DNA of 64,000 nucleotides, taken from NCBI GenBank assembly GCA_030268105.1, contig BSDZ01000078.1, positions 4,019,001 to 4,083,000 of the forward strand, read 5' to 3'. Under the pieces are notes generated by a model. The model saw only the letters and a program-made list of their open reading frames with translations, did not search any database and had not been told where the DNA came from. The number at the start of each line of letters is the position of its first letter. Position 1 is the stretch's first letter. Origin of the DNA: Volvox africanus (lineage: Eukaryota; Chlorophyta; Chlorophyceae; Chlamydomonadales; Volvocaceae). Below are positions 59,782 through 64,000 of this stretch, in pieces. Made by a program: the position numbers and the translations under genes.

Positions 59782-62700
59782 GCGCCCGCACCCGCGCCCG
59801 CACGCGACAGGTGTACATGTACAACGTGCTGTCAGCGGGGGAGAAGGTACTTGCTACTCTGCGTCTGGAGCTGTTTCGTACACTGCTCATGCAGCGCCTG
59901 TCCTTTTTCGACCGCCATACGACGGCGGAGCTCACGGCGCTGATCTCTGTAGAGCTCGACGCGGTGCGGTCCTTTATCTTCAAGTGAGTCCAGGGGGGGC
60001 GGGAGGGCGTCTCAGCGTCAAGGGCACCAGGGGTAAGCAGGCGGAAGAGAAGGCTTAGCCACCCGGAGGGGGGTTGCATGAGGGCCGCCAACGGGCTGGC
60101 GATGCACTGATGTAGGTATGTAGGAACAACGTACAACGAATACAACGATACGGATTGAAGGTGCCCCACGCGTTGGTCTTTCCGTCCCTTTCTCTCCCCT
60201 CCCGGCACGACCGGTTCATCTGTTTGCTTCCACTTTCCCGCGCTATCGTCACCTCGCCCCTCCCCCCCCCCCTCTCGCCCCCCACTCGGCCCCCCTTCGC
60301 TATGATCTGGATCCTGAACCCTCCCGGCTATTGCGCAGTAATGTGTCCCGCGACCGTGGCTTGCGGGCGTTCCTCGAAGTGAGTGTGATAGTGTTGGGAA
60401 GGCTCCTGGCTCGGGAGGGTTGGGGCGAATCATTCAACTGGGGTGAGGGGCAGGGGTGAAAAGGGGGGCCCGAATCAACGGATCTGAGAGCGTCAGTGCG
60501 AACGTCCGTCCGCGCCGGAGTGCACGTACGGCCGCTTGCGTTTCTTCCGCCTTTGCCTTTGCCCTTGTCTTTGCGCGCTCTTATCCCTGTCTCCCGTTGC
60601 CCCGCGGGCGCATCTCAAAGCTGATTCCAGCCGTTCGGCAGCTCTCAGGGCCAGCTCTCAGGGGCAGCTCTCGGGGCCAGCTCTCGGGGCACCGTTTCAC
60701 CCCCAACCCCACCCCTACACATCGCCTCCACCATAGTGGTTACTCATTCTTTACAGCAGCGTCTACAGCGGTATCATGCCTCGTCTGTTCGACTTCCCCA
60801 CTCCCCGCCCGGCCTCAACCCTTGCCCTCTCCTCCAGGCTGCCGGCTCCGTCGTTGTGCTGTTCGCCCTGTCCTGGCGGCTGGCGCCCGTGTGCAGCGTG
60901 GTGGTGGGGGTGGCGGGTTTGGCGGCTGCGGTGTACCGCCGCCACACCCGCGACATCGAGCGGCGTCAGGGAGTGGCGCTCAGCCGCATGGTGGCGGTGG
61001 CCCAGCAGGCTCTGGACAACATGCGGGTGGTGCGGAGCTTCGCTGGGGAGGCGCTGGAGCGGGAGAGGTTCCAGGTGCGTGTCTGTCTGTCTGTCTATGT
61101 GTCTGTCTGTGTGTGTATGGGTGTGTATTTGCTTGTATGTGTGCTTGTTCGTATGTCTTTATGTGCTTGTGTATGTGTGCGTGTGCTATGCATATGGCAA
61201 TGTGTTTTTGCAAGCAGTGAGTGTCTTGGGGAGTGTCCTGGGGCTCCCGAACCTCAGCGGGACCCCGGGGGATCTCCTGGCCCTGTCAGCCCCTCCCTGT
61301 TGCGGCCCTCGTGACCTCGCAGACCCCTCCCATAAACCCCTCTCCCCCCCGACCCTGGCCCCGCCACCAGGCCCATGTGGGAGCCAGCTACCGGGCTGGG
61401 CTGTCCTTCGCCGCCGCCAAGGCCTGGTTCGAGAGCGCCAACAGGTGAGCGCCGGAGGGGACCACTTTCGCACCTACCTATCGCGCCCATCGGCGTGTCA
61501 AGATCATTGAGCGCGGAATGTGGTATTGGCGTTCAGAATCTGATCCCTCCCCCCTCAGGAGTGCCATCCACGCCTCCTTGCTGGCGCTATATGCCTGGGG
61601 CGGCTGGCTGGTATCGAGCGGGCTGATGCCGGTGCGGGTGCTGGTGAGCGGCATCGGCTTCACCTTCAGCCTCATGTATGCGGTGCAGGGCTCCGCGAAC
61701 ACACTCAGCGAGCTGCGCAGAGCGTCCGGGGCCTTCCAGCGGGTGAGGGCCTGAGGGAGAGGGAGAGGGAGAGGGAGAGGGAGAGGGAGAGGGAGAGGGA
61801 GAGGGAGAGGGAGACACGCACACAGAGGCGCACTGAAGAAATGAAATAGCATAAACATAAATATCTACATTCTCTCCCTCTGGGATAATTTATGTATTTG
61901 AACTGGTTCTTATAGGGAAATAGACTGACCCTGCCCTGTTCGAAAAGTAATGTAATGTTTACCTATTAAATATGATGCAGCTTTCCTCATCAGTTCTACG
62001 TCCAGCGGGGGGTGTTTTTGCTGTCCCTGGCTGTCCACTTGATCCACGGTGCACCAGGGCAGTAACCAGCTGATGAAAAATGGTGCATGTCTGCTTGAAT
62101 CTGTTCAGGATGTTGTAATAAATGTGGTGTCTAAAGATACATTTCGAAAACAGCTTGAAGAATAAGGAAAAAGCCGATGTTTGTATTCTTGTAGGTGCTG
62201 ACCCGAGGCAAGCGGCCTCCCCTGTTTTGAATGCGAGAATTTGTAAAATGGTTCGAGCAGGAAATCTGATTGTCGGTGGAATTGGAAAGCGAAGTTTTTT
62301 GCATCATGTCCTTTTTAGTGCACACATACACACACGCGCTTCCTTATGCTGGCCCGGTGCCCCATGTGCAGGTCCGCGACATGGTTCAAAACTCCGAACC
62401 CGACCCCTCCATGTACGGTGCGCTGCCGCCGGGCGCATGGTGGGAGGTCGCCAACGGTGAGCTGCCTGCCGTACAGCCGTACGGTCCGGCCGCGGGTGAC
62501 CGTGCTATTGAAGCTGCCCGGCGGGGTCGCGGATTGGAGCTTCGCAACGTGCACTTCGCATACCCGGCACGACCTGAGTCGGGGGTATTGCAGGTTTGTG
62601 TGTATATATGTGTCTGTATAGTTGGGCAGCAAGGCGTTGGATCCAGCAGAGAAGGGAAAAGGCTCTTGAAGTACCTTTTGAGGAAGCGTGATCCAGCTGC

Positions 62701-64000
62701 ACGTGCATCCGATGTCCACTATTTATTTAGTTTAGTTTAGTAATAGTAAGTTAAGTTGTATCGCTTAAGAGCAACATTCGTGTGTGTGTGTGTGTTTTAT
62801 TCGCCGTCCCTCATCCCCCGTATCTAATTCGGAGCCATCCCCGGGTAGGGCGCTACAGCTTACCCAGCCCAGAGGGACCTCCGATCCCGAGTCGCTTTCC
62901 GTACTCGGAGCCGCTTCACCTGGTGCCGCGCCTGCTCCGAAACCTCTTTCCCTTCCCCCAACCCCCACCTGCCATTGAAACACAGGGGTTGCAGCTGACT
63001 CTTCCCCACGGCCGCACCACTGCGCTGGTGGGGCTGTCGGGAGCAGGTGAGTGCTGCGAGGGAAAGTGGCGGACGGAGGGACGGACACCAGACGCCAAGT
63101 GGGACATGAGGGGGACCTATCAGCGGCTTCGAAAATTTAGCCGTAGCTCGCTATCCCCACTCCTCCCTTCTGTTCTCATTTGCGTATCCTGCTTTATGCG
63201 GGTCTCAACCTCATATGCATGTTCTCCTCGCATACGACCCCCCCCCCCCCGCCTTCCCTTCCCCTCCTTTCTCCTCCCCATCTCCCTGCCCGTCTCCCCC
63301 TTCCTGTCCCACTCCTTCTCCAGGCAAGTCAACGGTGGCTGCATTGCTATCCCGCTTCTACGAGCCGCAGGAGGGCATCATCCTGCTGGACGGACAGCCC
63401 ATCGACTCCTTCACCCGCGGCGAGTGGGCTCGGGCGGTCTCCCTCGTCAGCCAAGACCCGGTGCTGTTCAGCGGGACCATTGCCGACAACATCTCGTACG
63501 GTGGGTGGGTAGCTGGGTGGTTGCTGAAACGGAGCGCCCTCTGGGACGTGCATCATGGTATGCTTCCCCCAAGTTGGTCTTTTGTAGTTTGCTTTCCGCT
63601 GCGTCAATCTGTGTCCTTACGTGTTTTTATCTCGTCATGATTGGCACCAGGCATTTCTGGGGCAATGAGTGGGTCCGAACCACGTCACCTGATGTCATTT
63701 CGCTGTTCATATATAAAATCGGTAACTTTATCCGAATCTTTTCAAAGAGGGAATCGAAGGATTCATGTCCAGTTTGGCAACTAGAATCTATCACAGCGTG
63801 GCCTGCCCAACAGGGTACACGAACCAGTTTCCTAACCAGGAACGATATCCCTCTGCCATGCTCCGTATAAAAATTTAAATGATTTATTTTAACTTTGAGT
63901 AAGGTAAGGTAATTGTTTGGGTCCACTGGCCGCATGTCCGACGCAGGCAAGTTCGGGATGGCGACAATGGAGGAGATCCAGTCAGCCGCAATGGCCGCCA
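58717..64000 (+). CDS. Half-size ABC exporter of the TAP/ABCB type (partial at both ends)
   Basis: An ATP-driven exporter subunit with one membrane domain and one ATPase domain, expected to dimerise. Relatives in plants sit in plastid or mitochondrial membranes. Recognised exons: 58717-58924, 59528-59578, 59811-59983, 60339-60378, 60838-61074, 61371-61444, 61559-61742, 62372-62593, 62986-63046, 63324-63500, 63947-64000 (runs off the window). All phases join. The membrane part includes LALAAVTLLLCTASNLAAPV, QRLSFFDRHTTAELTALIS (the FFD coupling motif), GSVVVLFALSWRLAPVCSVV and DNMRVVRSFAGEALERERF. The ATPase part has the A-loop region LRNVHFAYPARPES, Walker A GLSGAGKST across an exon junction, and the Q-loop region AVSLVSQDPVLFSGTIADNI. 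Signature and Walker B lie beyond the window. The start codon and any targeting peptide are missing upstream. Confidence 0.93.
59126..59287. repeat. 22-bp perfect inverted repeat around an (AT)n tract
   Basis: The left arm 59126-59147 (ATATGGGCGCATGCCGTATTAG) is the exact reverse complement of 59266-59287. Between them lie a CTCTCT run and about 75 bp of pure (AT)n at 59190-59264. A (TG)n follows. The whole lies in the first recognised intron of the ABC exporter. Such an arrangement can extrude a cruciform or fold as a long RNA hairpin. The 14-nt core GCGCATGCCGTATT also occurs at 9461-9474. Confidence 0.9.
59731..59779. repeat. (CA)n microsatellite just before an exporter exon
   Basis: About 24 CA dinucleotides with one TA interruption, followed by a CGCGCCCGCACCCGC stretch and then the acceptor CGCGACAG at 59803-59810. 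The tract takes the place of the usual pyrimidine run before the 3' splice site. Confidence 0.9.
61754..61814. repeat. (GAGGGA)n hexanucleotide repeat after an exporter exon
   Basis: About ten copies of GAGGGA begin just 12 nt after the splice donor at 61743. On the transcript this is a G-rich tract close to the 5' splice site. Confidence 0.92.

Noticed and set aside
1..64000. CRISPR arrays, operon-style bacterial features, rRNA genes
   Set aside because: All tandem repeats here are contiguous microsatellites or minisatellites without spacers. Gene structure is intron-rich eukaryotic, and no rRNA-like sequence was recognised.

Overview
The window reads as nuclear DNA of a volvocine green alga (order Chlamydomonadales: Chlamydomonas, Gonium or Volvox relatives). 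The grounds are many short GC-rich exons split by introns with GTGAGT- or GTACGT-type donors and CAG acceptors, TGTAA poly(A) signals, a wall protein of Ser-Pro-Pro-Pro repeats, telomere-like TTTTAGGG motifs and very long microsatellites. Nothing looks prokaryotic. Splice junctions were read by eye from homology, phase continuity and GT/AG sites. Exon coordinates are therefore predictions, though most chains keep frame throughout.

Layout. 1-1996: no gene recognised. 1997-14328 (-): a KEA-type K+/H+ antiporter in 15 exons (887 aa), one intron of which holds a 3.9-kb pyrimidine/purine satellite. 14704-17085 (-): a complete six-exon ARP2 gene (394 aa). 17396-17677 (+): a 93-aa basic protein, then 83 nt later 17761-20248 (+): an ABCI11/NAP14-type plastid ABC ATPase (430 aa). 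20559-20693 (+): a possible 44-aa membrane microprotein with its own TGTAA signal. 21025-31317 (+): a very large protein with membrane segments, carrying the C-terminal ankyrin module of SPL/SBP transcription factors but no visible SBP zinc finger. 31.5-38.3 kb: mostly non-coding, with AT-rich parts. 38287-42736 (+): a secreted hydroxyproline-rich glycoprotein (794 aa). 43719-46060 (+): a weak four-exon candidate with a plastid-transit-like start. 46208-56761 (-): a 16-exon Golgi-type glycosyltransferase (1166 aa, nucleotide-diphospho-sugar transferase fold, GT77-like). 58717-64000 (+): a half-size ABC exporter (TAP/ABCB type), with its 5' start not found and its 3' end outside the window.

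The genes belong to different processes: ion exchange, actin branching, plastid transport, cell wall, and export. Two neighbour relations may matter. The first is the tight same-strand run of small ORF, ABCI11 and micro-ORF, which fits the polycistronic mRNAs known from green algae. The second is a Pro-rich wall glycoprotein about 3.5 kb from the 3' end of a glycosyltransferase whose wider family includes Hyp-arabinosylating enzymes. Simple repeats sit mostly in introns and create very long but spurious open frames on both strands.
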